From NCBI RefSeq assembly GCF_024734075.1, contig NZ_CP102850.1, positions 558,001 to 622,000 of the forward strand: a stretch of 64,000 nt of DNA. The letters run 5' to 3'. This document shows positions 19,487-28,117 of this stretch, piece after piece (within the stretch, counting starts at the first letter, position 1; every line of letters begins with the position of its first letter). Source of the DNA: Gordonia mangrovi (GTDB lineage: Bacteria; Actinomycetota; Actinomycetes; Mycobacteriales; Mycobacteriaceae). The translations under genes and the position numbers were made by a program. The notes beneath the pieces were generated by a model. The model saw only the letters and a program-made list of their open reading frames with translations, made no database searches and was not told the DNA's origin.

Positions 19487-20281
19487 ATGACTGATCAACA
19501 ACATCGCGGCACTGGTCTGCTGGCGGACAAGGCCGTGCTGGTCAGCGGCGGCACGCAGGGCGTCGGTGCCGCGATCGTGCGCGCTGCCGTCGGCGCCGGC
19601 GCCTCGGTCGTCTTCAGCGGCCGCAACGCCGAGAAGGGTAAGGCGCTCGCCGCCGAGTTCGACGGTGCGCCACTACGATTCGTGCAGGCCGACCTGACCG
19701 ATCCACGGATGGCGGCCGACACCGTGGCGGCGACCATCGCGGAGTTCGGCCGGATCGACGGCTTGGTGAACGCGGCCGGCACCACCTCACGCGGGACCCT
19801 GCTGGACACCACGCCCGAACTGTTCGACAGCCACGTCGCGATCAATCTGCGCGCCCCGTTCTTCACGATGCAGGCCGCGGTGGCCGACATGATCGATCGC
19901 AAAGCGCCGGGCAGCATCATCAACATCATCACCATGTCGTCCTATGGTGGTCAGCCCTACCTCGCGCCCTACGTCTCGACGAAGGCCGGGCTCATCGGTC
20001 TGACGAAGAATGCCGCGCACGCGCATCGTTGGGACCGTATCCGCATCAACGGCCTCAACATCGGCTGGACCGAGACCGAAGGCGAGGCCGACATCCAGAA
20101 GCGCTTCCACGGCGCCGACGACAGCTGGATCGACGACGCCAACGCGTCGGTGCCGATGGGCAAGCTCGGACAACCCGACGAGATCGCGGACTTCGTGGTC
20201 TTCCTGCTGTCGGAGCGCAGTGGAGTGGTCACCGGGTCGGTCATCGACTGGGACCAGATCGTGATGGGAGGGATCGACTGA
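19487..20281 (+). CDS. Short-chain dehydrogenase/reductase
   Basis: The 264-residue classical SDR has the NAD(P)-binding glycine motif SGGTQGVG (20-27), NAAG (95-98), catalytic Ser near 151-152, and Tyr162/Lys166 in YVSTK. It probably oxidises or reduces an alcohol/ketone of a polyol. It lies 27 bp after the dioxygenase gene, and its stop overlaps the start of the next gene by one base (TGATG), so the cassette is one operon. The preference for NAD or NADP is not clear. Confidence 0.9.
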   Translation: MTDQQHRGTGLLADKAVLVSGGTQGVGAAIVRAAVGAGASVVFSGRNAEKGKALAAEFDGAPLRFVQADLTDPRMAADTVAATIAEFGRIDGLVNAAGTTSRGTLLDTTPELFDSHVAINLRAPFFTMQAAVADMIDRKAPGSIINIITMSSYGGQPYLAPYVSTKAGLIGLTKNAAHAHRWDRIRINGLNIGWTETEGEADIQKRFHGADDSWIDDANASVPMGKLGQPDEIADFVVFLLSERSGVVTGSVIDWDQIVMGGID

Positions 20282-21321
20282 TGGGACTGACCGTAGGGGT
20301 CATCGGACTCGGACGGATCGGCGGCTTCCACGCCGACACCCTCACCGCGCTGCCGTCGGTGGCCGAGCTCGTGGTGACCGACGCGAATCCGGCGGCGGTG
20401 GCGGCGACCACCGACCGGTTGGCCTCGGCACGGGCGGCCTCCGATGCCGACAGCCTGCTCAACTCCGAGATCGACGCGGTGGTGATCGCCAGCGCGACCC
20501 CCACGCACGCCGAACTCATCGAGAAGGCAATCGCCGCAGGGATTCCCACGCTGTGCGAGAAGCCCATCGCGTTGTCGGTGGCCGAGTCGGCCGAGGTCGT
20601 CGCCCGCGTCGCCGATACCGACGTCCCGGTGACGATCGGTTACAACCGCAGGTTCGATCCCGCGATGGCGGCTGCCCGGTCCGCGGTGGATGCCGGTGAG
20701 CTGGGCTTCATCACCACGGTACGGTCGACGACACTGGATCCGGCGCCCCCGCCGGCCGCGTACGTGGCGGCATCCGGCGGGATCTTCCGCGACTGTGCGG
20801 TGCACGATTTCGACACCGTGCGTTGGCTTCTCGATGACGACGTGGTGGAGGTCTATGCCACCGGCAGCAATCAGGGCGATCCGCTGTTCGCCGACGTCGG
20901 CGACGTCGACTCGGCGTCGATTCTGCTGCGATTCGCCCGCGGCACCACCGGGGTGGTGTCGGTGACCCGATACAACGCGCGGGGTTACGACTGCCGCCTG
21001 GAAGTCCATGGCAGCACCGACAGCGTCGTCGCCGGGTGGGATCCCGCGACACCGGTACGGAACATGCAGGCCGACTGCGCTTTCCCGGCCGCTGAGCCGC
21101 ACCGGTTCTTCATGGACCGCTTCGCCGCCGCCTATCGCGCCGAACTCGCCGCGTTCTGCGCATCGGTGATCGACCCGTCGACGACGGCAACCTCCGCGCC
21201 CTGCACCGCGCAGGATGCGCTGGAGGTGGCGCTGATCGCCGAGGCCGCCACCCGATCGGTCGCCACCGGCCGGGCGGTCCTGATCGACGAGATCCGGGAC
21301 GCGTTGGTACCGGCACGCTGA
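20281..21321 (+). CDS. Gfo/Idh/MocA-family oxidoreductase (inositol dehydrogenase-like)
   Basis: The 346-residue protein has an N-terminal Rossmann fold (GVIGLGRIGGFHADTL), the family EKP motif (LCEKPIAL), and the catalytic-site His/Asp pattern in DCAVHDFDTVRWLL. It resembles inositol 2-dehydrogenases, which oxidise a cyclitol hydroxyl with NAD. The start overlaps the SDR stop. A second, more typical IolG lies at 37014, so this one may act on a different inositol isomer or derivative; that is inference. Confidence 0.87.
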   Translation: MGLTVGVIGLGRIGGFHADTLTALPSVAELVVTDANPAAVAATTDRLASARAASDADSLLNSEIDAVVIASATPTHAELIEKAIAAGIPTLCEKPIALSVAESAEVVARVADTDVPVTIGYNRRFDPAMAAARSAVDAGELGFITTVRSTTLDPAPPPAAYVAASGGIFRDCAVHDFDTVRWLLDDDVVEVYATGSNQGDPLFADVGDVDSASILLRFARGTTGVVSVTRYNARGYDCRLEVHGSTDSVVAGWDPATPVRNMQADCAFPAAEPHRFFMDRFAAAYRAELAAFCASVIDPSTTATSAPCTAQDALEVALIAEAATRSVATGRAVLIDEIRDALVPAR

Positions 21322-21386
21322 AATACCGACCGCATCCGACCACCGAGCATCACCAGACCACCCAGCAACACCAAAGGGATTCATCG

Positions 21387-22277
21387 ATGACCACCACCGA
21401 CCTCCGTATCGCCGCCGCCCCGATCTCCTGGGGTGTCTGCGAAGTCCCCGGATGGGGATATCAGCTCAGCCCCGAGCGCGTCCTCGGCGAGATGCGTGCA
21501 CTCGGCGTCACCGCCGCCGAAACCGGTCCCGAGGGCTTCTTGCCCAGCGCCCCGGCCCAACTGCGTGACACGCTGGCCGCCTACGACCTGCGGTGTGTGG
21601 GCTCCTTCGTGCCGGTCGTGCTGCACCAGGCCGGCCATGATCCCGCGCCGGCGGTGAACGAGGTGCTCGACCGCCTGGAGACCTCCGGCGGTGACGTACT
21701 GGTGCTGGCCGCGGCCACCGGGGTCGACGGCTACGACGATCGTCCCGACCTGACCGACGCGCAGTGGGACACGTTGCTGGCCAACCTGGATCGACTCGAC
21801 GAACTCGCCTCGTCCCGCGGGGTCACCGCGGCCCTGCATCCGCACGTCGGCACGATGATCGAGAAGCGTGACGAGGTGTACCGGGTACTGGAGAACACCA
21901 CCATCGGGCTCTGTCTCGACACCGGACACCTGCTGATCGGCGGAACCGACCCGCTGAAGATGACGCAGGCCTACACCGACCGCATCACCCACGCCCACCT
22001 CAAAGACGTGCGGATCGATCTGGCCGAGAAGGTGCAGCGAGGCGAGATGACCTACACCGACGCGGTGGCGCAGGGGATGTATGTGCCACTCGGCGCCGGC
22101 CAGGCGAAGGTCGGCGAGGTCGTCGCGACGTTGGTCGACGCCGGATTCCACGGTTGGTTCGTGCTCGAACAGGACACCATCTTGACCTCCGAGGCCGACG
22201 GTGATGCCGCCGCGGGCAATGTCGCGGTGTCGATGTCGTTCCTGCGCAGGGCTGCTGCGCGTCCGGTGCAGGTGTGA
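21387..22277 (+). CDS. IolE-like inosose dehydratase / sugar phosphate isomerase-epimerase family
   Basis: The 296-residue TIM-barrel protein of the xylose-isomerase-like family starts APISWGVCEVPGWGYQLS. It carries metal-ligand segments seen in IolE: LHPHVGTMIEKRDEVYRVL, LCLDTGHLLIGG, HAHLKDVR, and GWFVLEQD. IolE dehydrates 2-keto-myo-inositol to the trihydroxycyclohexanedione used by IolD. No other iolE candidate is in the window, so this may supply that core step even though it lies away from iolCBD. The next gene starts inside its stop codon (GTGA). Confidence 0.82.
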   Translation: MTTTDLRIAAAPISWGVCEVPGWGYQLSPERVLGEMRALGVTAAETGPEGFLPSAPAQLRDTLAAYDLRCVGSFVPVVLHQAGHDPAPAVNEVLDRLETSGGDVLVLAAATGVDGYDDRPDLTDAQWDTLLANLDRLDELASSRGVTAALHPHVGTMIEKRDEVYRVLENTTIGLCLDTGHLLIGGTDPLKMTQAYTDRITHAHLKDVRIDLAEKVQRGEMTYTDAVAQGMYVPLGAGQAKVGEVVATLVDAGFHGWFVLEQDTILTSEADGDAAAGNVAVSMSFLRRAAARPVQV

Positions 22278-23308
22278 CCGAGGTGTCGGAGGTGACCGGG
22301 GTGTCGGAGGTGACCGGGGTGACCGAACCGTTGCGGATCGGACTGCTCGGCGCGTCGCGGATCGCCGAGTCGGCCATCGTCGGGCCCGCGCGGACGTTGG
22401 GACACCGGTTGGTGGCCGTCGCCGCCCGCGACCGCGGCCGCGCGGAGGCGTTCGCCGACAAATACGGTGTCGAGCGGGTGCTCGACTCCTATACCGCGGT
22501 GATCGATGATCCCGAGGTCGACATCATCTACAACCCGCTGGCCAACGCGCTGCACGGGCCGTGGAATCTCGCCGCGATCCGCGCCGGTAAGCCGGTGCTG
22601 TCGGAGAAACCCTTCGCACGCAACGAGACCGAGGCACGGGAGGTGGCCGCTGCCGCACGGGCTGCCGGCGTTCCGGTGCTCGAGGGTTTCCACTATCTGT
22701 TCCACCCGTTGATGGCACGCACCATGGAGTTGCTCGACGCGGGTGCGATCGGCGACATCGCGCACGTCGACGTGATGATGGCCATGCCGCCTCCCGACGA
22801 CCACGATCCGCGATGGTCCTATGACCTCGCCGGCGGCGCGCTGATGGACCTGGGCTGCTATGCGCTGCACGTGTCGCGCCTGCTCGGCCGCTGGTGTGGC
22901 GGGCCGCCGGAGATCACCTGCGGCCGCGCGTCGCTGGCCAGCCCGCAGATCGACAAGTCCTGCGTGCTGGATCTTCGCTACCCCAACGGCGCCGCCGGCC
23001 TGCACGCGGTGTCCATGGTGGCCGGCGAGTTCGTGTTCAGCCTGCGGATCGTCGGTGACGAAGGCAGCCTGTTCCTGCACGACTATCTGGCCCCGAACCG
23101 CGACGATCGGCTGACCATCGTGTCGTCGAGGGACGGCACGGTCGGAGTCGAACGGCTCGGCACCCGGTCGACCTACACCTACCAACTCGAGGCCTTCGCC
23201 GACACGGTACGCACCGGCGCCGCCCTGCCCATCGACCTCGACGACGCGGTGGAGAACATGCGCTACCTCGACGCCGCGTACCGGGCCATCGGTCTGCAGC
23301 CGAGGTGA
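22274..23308 (+). CDS. Gfo/Idh/MocA-family oxidoreductase
   Basis: About 344 residues. After a short odd N-terminus the Rossmann motif is LRIGLLGASRIAESAIV, then SEKPFARNETEA, and the catalytic segment GGALMDLGCYALHVSRLLG, which has a Tyr in place of the usual His/Asp pattern of inositol dehydrogenases. This looks like the glucose-fructose oxidoreductase / dihydrodiol dehydrogenase branch. The first 18 codons hold a perfect DNA duplication (GTGTCGGAGGTGACCGGG twice), so the true start may be any of several GTGs. It is the last gene of the dioxygenase cassette. Confidence 0.83.
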   Translation: MTEVSEVTGVSEVTGVTEPLRIGLLGASRIAESAIVGPARTLGHRLVAVAARDRGRAEAFADKYGVERVLDSYTAVIDDPEVDIIYNPLANALHGPWNLAAIRAGKPVLSEKPFARNETEAREVAAAARAAGVPVLEGFHYLFHPLMARTMELLDAGAIGDIAHVDVMMAMPPPDDHDPRWSYDLAGGALMDLGCYALHVSRLLGRWCGGPPEITCGRASLASPQIDKSCVLDLRYPNGAAGLHAVSMVAGEFVFSLRIVGDEGSLFLHDYLAPNRDDRLTIVSSRDGTVGVERLGTRSTYTYQLEAFADTVRTGAALPIDLDDAVENMRYLDAAYRAIGLQPR

Positions 23309-23472
23309 GTGGCCCGAGTCTTCCGAGGAATATCGGTTCGCGCCGCGACTGTTGTCTTCGGTAGCATCAACAACCGCGACTGGCGTAGCCGGGATCGACC
23401 GGCGTGGAGCGAACTGAGTCAGACATCGACCGCCTGGGTGTCTGCGACGGTGAACGCTGGAGGACAGTTGCC

Positions 23473-24855
23473 ATGAATTCCCGCACGCAACCCGACGTGA
23501 ACGGCACCCGCCATCGGGTCGTCATCATCGGGTCCGGTTTCGGCGGACTGACCGCCGCACGACAACTGGCGAAGGCCGATGTCGACGTGACGGTGATCGC
23601 CCGCACGACACACCATCTGTTCCAACCGCTGCTCTATCAGGTGGCCACCGGCGTCATCTCCGAGGGCCAGATCGCTCCCCCGCTGCGGGTAATCCTGCGT
23701 GAGCAGGACAACGTCCGCGTCGTTCTCGGCGATGTGGAGTCCATCGACATCGACGGTCACACGGTGACCAGCCGGCTACTCGAACGTGTCACCACCACGG
23801 CCTACGACAGCCTCATCGTGGCCGCAGGTGCCGATCAGTCCTACTTCGGCAACGACCGGTTCGCCGAGTTCGCCCCGGGCCTCAAGACCATCGATGACGC
23901 ACTCGAGTTGCGCGGCCGCATTCTCGGCGCGTTCGAACAGGCCGAACTGTCCACCGACCCGGCCGAGCGAGAACGCCTGCTCACCTTCGTGGTGATCGGT
24001 GCCGGTGCCACCGGGGTGGAGATGGCCGGACAGATCGCCGAGATGGCCACTCGGACACTGCGTGGCGCGTTCCGCAACATCGACTCGGCCGATGCCCGGG
24101 TGATCCTGCTCGACGCCGCGCCCACCGTGCTGCCACCCTACGGCGGAAAGCTCAGCACGCGGGCCACGGATCGGCTGGCACGCAACGGCGTCGACATCCA
24201 GTTGGGTGCGATGGTCGTCGACATGGACTACCACGGTCTGGTGGTCACCGACGCCGACGGCACGCGTCGACGCATCGAGAGCCAGTGCAAGGTGTGGTCG
24301 GCCGGTGTGGCGGCCAGCCCACTGGGACGCCAGTTGGCCGAGCAGAGCGGTGTCGACCTCGATCGTGCCGGCCGGGTGAAGGTGGGTGCCGACCTGACGT
24401 TGCCCGGTCATCCCGAGGTCTTCGTCGTCGGCGACATGATGGCCGTCGACGGCGTCCCGGGTATGGCTCAGGGCGCGATCCAGGGCGCCAAGTACGCGGC
24501 GTCGGCGATCAAGGACGGCCTCAAGGGCACATCACCCGCGGCGCGGAAACCGTTCTCGTACTGGGACAAGGGCTCGATGGCGACGATCGCCCGCTTCAGT
24601 GCGGTCGCGAAGATCCCCGTCCCCGGCACCTCACGCCACATCGAGCTGGCCGGATTCCTGGCCTGGATCGGATGGCTGGTGCTGCACCTGGTCTACCTCG
24701 TCGGTTTCCGTAACCGGTTCACCACAGTCGTCGACTGGTTCTTCGCGTTCACCAGCCGCAGCCGCACCCAATTGGCGGTCACCGAACAGCAGGTGTTCGC
24801 GCGCAACGCGATCGAAGAACTCGAGGAACGCACCCGACTCGACGACGCCGCCTGA
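23473..24855 (+). CDS. ndh: Type II NADH dehydrogenase (NDH-2)
   Basis: The 460-residue flavoprotein oxidises NADH and reduces the quinone pool without pumping protons. The FAD motif VVIIGSGFGGLTAAR (residues 16-30), the NADH-binding VVIGAGATGVEMAGQ, and FVVGDMMAVDG near the C-terminus are intact. A hydrophobic stretch FLAWIGWLVLHLVYLVGF near residue 395 is the membrane anchor. The start at 23473 has GGAGGA 8-9 nt upstream. TAGCAT at 23362-23367 could be a -10 element. Electrons from the many NAD-linked inositol dehydrogenases could flow through it, but that link is positional. Confidence 0.92.
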   Translation: MNSRTQPDVNGTRHRVVIIGSGFGGLTAARQLAKADVDVTVIARTTHHLFQPLLYQVATGVISEGQIAPPLRVILREQDNVRVVLGDVESIDIDGHTVTSRLLERVTTTAYDSLIVAAGADQSYFGNDRFAEFAPGLKTIDDALELRGRILGAFEQAELSTDPAERERLLTFVVIGAGATGVEMAGQIAEMATRTLRGAFRNIDSADARVILLDAAPTVLPPYGGKLSTRATDRLARNGVDIQLGAMVVDMDYHGLVVTDADGTRRRIESQCKVWSAGVAASPLGRQLAEQSGVDLDRAGRVKVGADLTLPGHPEVFVVGDMMAVDGVPGMAQGAIQGAKYAASAIKDGLKGTSPAARKPFSYWDKGSMATIARFSAVAKIPVPGTSRHIELAGFLAWIGWLVLHLVYLVGFRNRFTTVVDWFFAFTSRSRTQLAVTEQQVFARNAIEELEERTRLDDAA

Positions 24856-24875
24856 GCGCTCCTCGCACACGTCGT

Positions 24876-24951
24876 AGAGTTCTTCCCCCGGGTATCGTTT
24901 CGTCCCCCTCGTGCTCGCGGGGGACGAAATGATCTCTGGGGGAAGAACTCT
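24876..24951. terminator. Nested double-stem terminator between ndh and the LacI-like gene
   Basis: A 14-bp perfect outer stem (24876-24889 with 24938-24951) encloses an 11-bp perfect inner stem (24898-24908 with 24919-24929) around a 10-nt loop. It separates two convergent genes and its end touches the stop codon of the minus-strand gene, so it probably ends transcription from both sides. Both stems are G/C-run rich, with no clear U tract. Confidence 0.8.
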
Positions 24952-26099
24952 CACCGAGAGTCGCGCGTGCGGACCACTTTGCCGGCTTCGCGGGCCTTGT
25001 GGGCCCAGGTGTCGCGGGCGTCGGGAGGCAGTGCGATGAAGATGGCGTCGATCTCCGGATCGTCGATGAGGTCTTCGTAGATGCCGTAGCTGACCATGAT
25101 GCCGAGCCGGTCGGCGATCTCCCAGGCCACCGCCGTCGACGAACTCGCCACCACTTCGATGGGTCCCGTCAGCACGCCGGGTGTGCCGAGTTCGTGCACC
25201 AGATTGTCGTCGCAGTCGTCGGCGAGCAGTCCCCAGCGGAGCAGGCCCGGCTGCGACGAGCCGGTCAGCGCGTCGACGGGCGGGGCGGTCGTGGCACGCA
25301 CCATCAGTTCGGGCTCGAGCGCCCGGGCGCCGTAGAAGCCACACCCACCGGTGTCCGGGTGGTCAGTCGAATCCCCGACCAGCGACTTGACAGCGTCCAC
25401 CGCCGCCGCGGCGAGGCCGGGTACGTCCTGGCGGACGGTGGTGAGATTGAGATGTCCGAGTACTGCGTGCGGCCCGTCGTCATAGCCGACGACCGACATG
25501 TCCTCTGGTATCCGGATGCCGCTGTGCCGCATGACGTCGATGAAGCCGATTGCCATCCGGTCGTTGGCCAGGAACACCGCGGTGGGCAGATCGCCCTCGG
25601 CGAGGAGCCGTTCGGCGGCCAACGCACCCGCTTCTTCGGTGTAATCGCCGACCAGGGTTCGGCATTCGTCGCGGTACCCGGCCGCTGCCATCGCGCCGAG
25701 ATAACCGCGCAGCCGCTCCGAGGCGCACGGGTGATCGCCACCTTCGACGTGCGCGATCGAGGTGTGCCCGAGGTCGATGAGATGCTGTACCGCCATTTGC
25801 GCGCCGCGCCACTCGTCGGTTCCCACCGTGACGGCGGTCAGGTGTGGTAGTCGTTCGCCGACGACGACGATCGGGACCGCCACGTCGAACCGGTCGTCGT
25901 ATTCCGCACCGATCACGATCACGGCCGCACACCCCTGCTCGGCGAGATCGGCGACCGCGCGTGGTCGGTCGCGTGACGATGTGTGCAGACCGAGCGCGAG
26001 TCGATATCCGGCCGCGTCGGCGGATATGTACATGCGATCGATCAGATCCGCTTCGAACGGGCTCGTCGCTCCGAACACCACCCCGATCAGCCGCGTCAT
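24951..26099 (-). CDS. LacI-type ligand-binding domain without HTH, with partial Gfo/Idh tail
   Basis: Of 382 residues, 1-270 match the LacI/RbsB sensor domain (RLIGVVFGATSPFEADLID at the start; AVFLANDRMAIGFIDVMR; MSVVGYDDG). The protein begins exactly where a LacI headpiece would end, and an in-frame TAG lies two codons upstream, so the DNA-binding domain is absent. Residues about 288-378 resemble the first half of a Gfo/Idh Rossmann domain (RWGLLADDCDDNLV, YGIYEDLIDDPEIDAIFIALPPDARDTWAHKAREAGKVV) and stop just before the EKP motif. It could be a ligand sensor that regulates another protein, or a decayed fusion. It follows the ABC sugar importer on the same strand. Confidence 0.72.
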   Translation of the reverse strand: MTRLIGVVFGATSPFEADLIDRMYISADAAGYRLALGLHTSSRDRPRAVADLAEQGCAAVIVIGAEYDDRFDVAVPIVVVGERLPHLTAVTVGTDEWRGAQMAVQHLIDLGHTSIAHVEGGDHPCASERLRGYLGAMAAAGYRDECRTLVGDYTEEAGALAAERLLAEGDLPTAVFLANDRMAIGFIDVMRHSGIRIPEDMSVVGYDDGPHAVLGHLNLTTVRQDVPGLAAAAVDAVKSLVGDSTDHPDTGGCGFYGARALEPELMVRATTAPPVDALTGSSQPGLLRWGLLADDCDDNLVHELGTPGVLTGPIEVVASSSTAVAWEIADRLGIMVSYGIYEDLIDDPEIDAIFIALPPDARDTWAHKAREAGKVVRTRDSR

Positions 26100-26115
26100 C
26101 GCCTACCTCTTTCTG

Positions 26116-26152
26116 TTGTCGCACAACCTTTGTCGCACAACTCATGTCACAA
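26116..26152. promoter_or_regulatory. Tandem TTGTCGCACAA palindromes
   Basis: TTGTCGCACAA occurs at 26116-26126 and again at 26130-26140. Each has TTGT/ACAA arms around CGC. A shortened third form, TGTCACAA, lies at 26145-26152. The first two are 14 bp apart. The array sits 17 to 53 bp upstream of the LacI-like gene and looks like a multi-site operator, different from the TGTCCGGACA sites elsewhere. Confidence 0.6.
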
Positions 26153-26216
26153 CGTATCCCGACGAGACCCGCCCGGCCAGGAATCGGCCGAGCGGGCCTC
26201 GAACGGCTTCGTCTGC

Positions 26217-27029
26217 TCAGCGCCGCAACTCGTGGCTCAGCGAGTCGAGTTCGTCGCCACCCGCCATCTGCTGGGTCAACTCCTCGAGGGTGATCTCGTC
26301 GTAGGTGCAGTCCAGCTTCTGGCGACCGCGGTTGAGCAGTACGAAGTGGTCGCCCACCATGTGCGCGTGATGCGGGTTGTGCGTGATGAACACGACGCCG
26401 AAGCCCTGATCCCGCGCGGCCGAGATGTAGCGCAGTACGGTACCCGACTGCTTGACACCAAGCGCGGCGGTCGGCTCGTCGAGGATCAGCACCCGCGCAC
26501 CGAAGTAGATGGCCCGCGAGATGGCCACACATTGACGCTGACCGCCCGAGAGCGAGCCGATCGGTGCGTCCACGTCGGGCAGGTCGATGCCCATCTTGTA
26601 GAGCTCTTCTTTCGTGGTGGCCCGCATCGACGGGATGTCGAGCATCCGGAAGGGCCCCTTGCGCAACTCCTGGCCGAGGAAGAAGTTGCGCCACACCGGC
26701 ATCAGTCCGACCACCGCGAGATCCTGGTAGACCGTCGCAATCCCGCGCGCCAGTGCGTGTTTCGGCGACTCCAGATGGGTTTGCTCGCCGTCGATGAGCA
26801 GGTCACCCTCGGTCTGCTGGTGCAGGCCGGCCATGATCTTGATCAGGGTGGACTTGCCGGCGCCGTTGTCGCCGAGCACGCAGGTCACCTCACCGGAGTG
26901 CACGCGCAGGTTGATGCCCTTCAACGCGATGATCGCGCCGTAGGACTTGCCGATGTCCCGGAACTCGATGAGCGGCACCTTGCCGCCGCTGGAGTCCGAG
27001 TCGGACCGGGTTTCGATGGCTGAACTCAT
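26217..27029 (-). CDS. Sugar ABC transporter ATP-binding protein
   Basis: The 270-residue single-domain ATPase has Walker A GDNGAGKST (about 53-61), signature LSGGQRQ, Walker B ARVLILDEPTAALG, and the switch histidine in VVFITHN. RbsA-type sugar importers usually have two fused nucleotide-binding domains, whereas this has one and must dimerise; single-domain versions are known in inositol and ribose-like systems of actinobacteria. It is 7 bp after the permease gene. The substrate is probably a cyclitol or monosaccharide, from context. Confidence 0.92.
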   Translation of the reverse strand: MSSAIETRSDSDSSGGKVPLIEFRDIGKSYGAIIALKGINLRVHSGEVTCVLGDNGAGKSTLIKIMAGLHQQTEGDLLIDGEQTHLESPKHALARGIATVYQDLAVVGLMPVWRNFFLGQELRKGPFRMLDIPSMRATTKEELYKMGIDLPDVDAPIGSLSGGQRQCVAISRAIYFGARVLILDEPTAALGVKQSGTVLRYISAARDQGFGVVFITHNPHHAHMVGDHFVLLNRGRQKLDCTYDEITLEELTQQMAGGDELDSLSHELRR

Positions 27030-27036
27030 ATCCTCG

Positions 27037-28095
27037 TCACCTCTTCGCCGCGTAGTTGCGGAAACTGTTGTTGGCGATCACCGCGAAGAGCAGCATCGCG
27101 CCCATGAAGAACTTGAACCAGTCGGGGTTCCAGCCGGCGTAGACGATGCCCTGGTTGACCATGCCGAAGATGAAGGCACCGATCGCCGCGCCGACCGCGG
27201 TGCCGTATCCGCCGGTGAGCAGGCAGCCGCCGACGACCGCGGCGATGATGTAGAAGAACTCGTTGCCCACGCCCTGACCCGACTGCACCGTGTCGAAGGC
27301 AAACAGCAGGTGCATGCCGACGAACCAGGCACAGAAGCCGACGAACATGAACATGCCGATCTTGACGCGGGTGACCGGCACACCCACGGCACGTGCCGAG
27401 TCCTGGTTGCCGCCGACCGCGAAGACCCAGTTGCCCACGCGGGTGCGCATCAACACCCACGTTGCGACCAGGGTGAACACGATCCACCACACGACGGTCA
27501 TCCGCACCGACACTCCGAAGAGGGTGAACGACGAGGCGAACACCTTGTGCGCGGAGTCGAAGCCCTGCATGTCGGAGATCGACGGGGTCGCCACCTGGCC
27601 GGTCACCAGCTTGGTGACCGCCAGATTGATACCGGTGAGCATCAGGAACGTCGACAATGTGATCAGGAACGAGGGGATCTTCGTCTTCATCACCAGGAAG
27701 CCGTTGAAGAAGCCGACGGCCAGCGCCAGGATCAGCGCGAGGAACGCCCCGAGCCAGACGTTGAGATGCAGGTTGTAGGCCAGCATCGACGCGGCCAACG
27801 ACGAGAACGTCACCGCGACACCGGTGGAGAGGTCGAATTCACCTCCGATCATCAGCACCGCGACCCCGCAGGCCATGATGCCGATCGTCGAACTCGCGTA
27901 CAGCACCGTCGCGAGTGCCTCCGGCGTTCGGAACGGCGGCGCGACGATGAGGAAGAAGATGAAGATGGCGATCGCGCCGAACAGCGCACCGATCTCCGGC
28001 CGCAGCAGCAGCCGCTGCAGGGGCTTTTGACGTTTCACCCGTTCATCGGTGACGGGTTTGTGGGTGGACAGGTCGAGATCTGCTTGCGTACTCAT
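27037..28095 (-). CDS. Sugar ABC transporter permease
   Basis: The 352-residue RbsC-type (BPD_transp_2) permease has eight to ten hydrophobic helices and the motif GEFDLSTGVAVTFSSLAASML, typical of this class. The helix-rich C-terminus ends in FRNYAAKR. It forms the membrane channel of the importer with the adjacent ATPase (7 bp away) and binding protein (22 bp away). Neighbouring genes and the shared operator make inositol or a related polyol the best guess for substrate. Confidence 0.92.
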   Translation of the reverse strand: MSTQADLDLSTHKPVTDERVKRQKPLQRLLLRPEIGALFGAIAIFIFFLIVAPPFRTPEALATVLYASSTIGIMACGVAVLMIGGEFDLSTGVAVTFSSLAASMLAYNLHLNVWLGAFLALILALAVGFFNGFLVMKTKIPSFLITLSTFLMLTGINLAVTKLVTGQVATPSISDMQGFDSAHKVFASSFTLFGVSVRMTVVWWIVFTLVATWVLMRTRVGNWVFAVGGNQDSARAVGVPVTRVKIGMFMFVGFCAWFVGMHLLFAFDTVQSGQGVGNEFFYIIAAVVGGCLLTGGYGTAVGAAIGAFIFGMVNQGIVYAGWNPDWFKFFMGAMLLFAVIANNSFRNYAAKR

Positions 28096-28117
28096 GGTTT
28101 CCCTCCAGCGGGCCGCG

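Noticed and set aside
24951..26099. Ordinary LacI repressor
   Set aside because: The HTH headpiece is absent, with an in-frame stop directly upstream, and the C-terminus belongs to another family.
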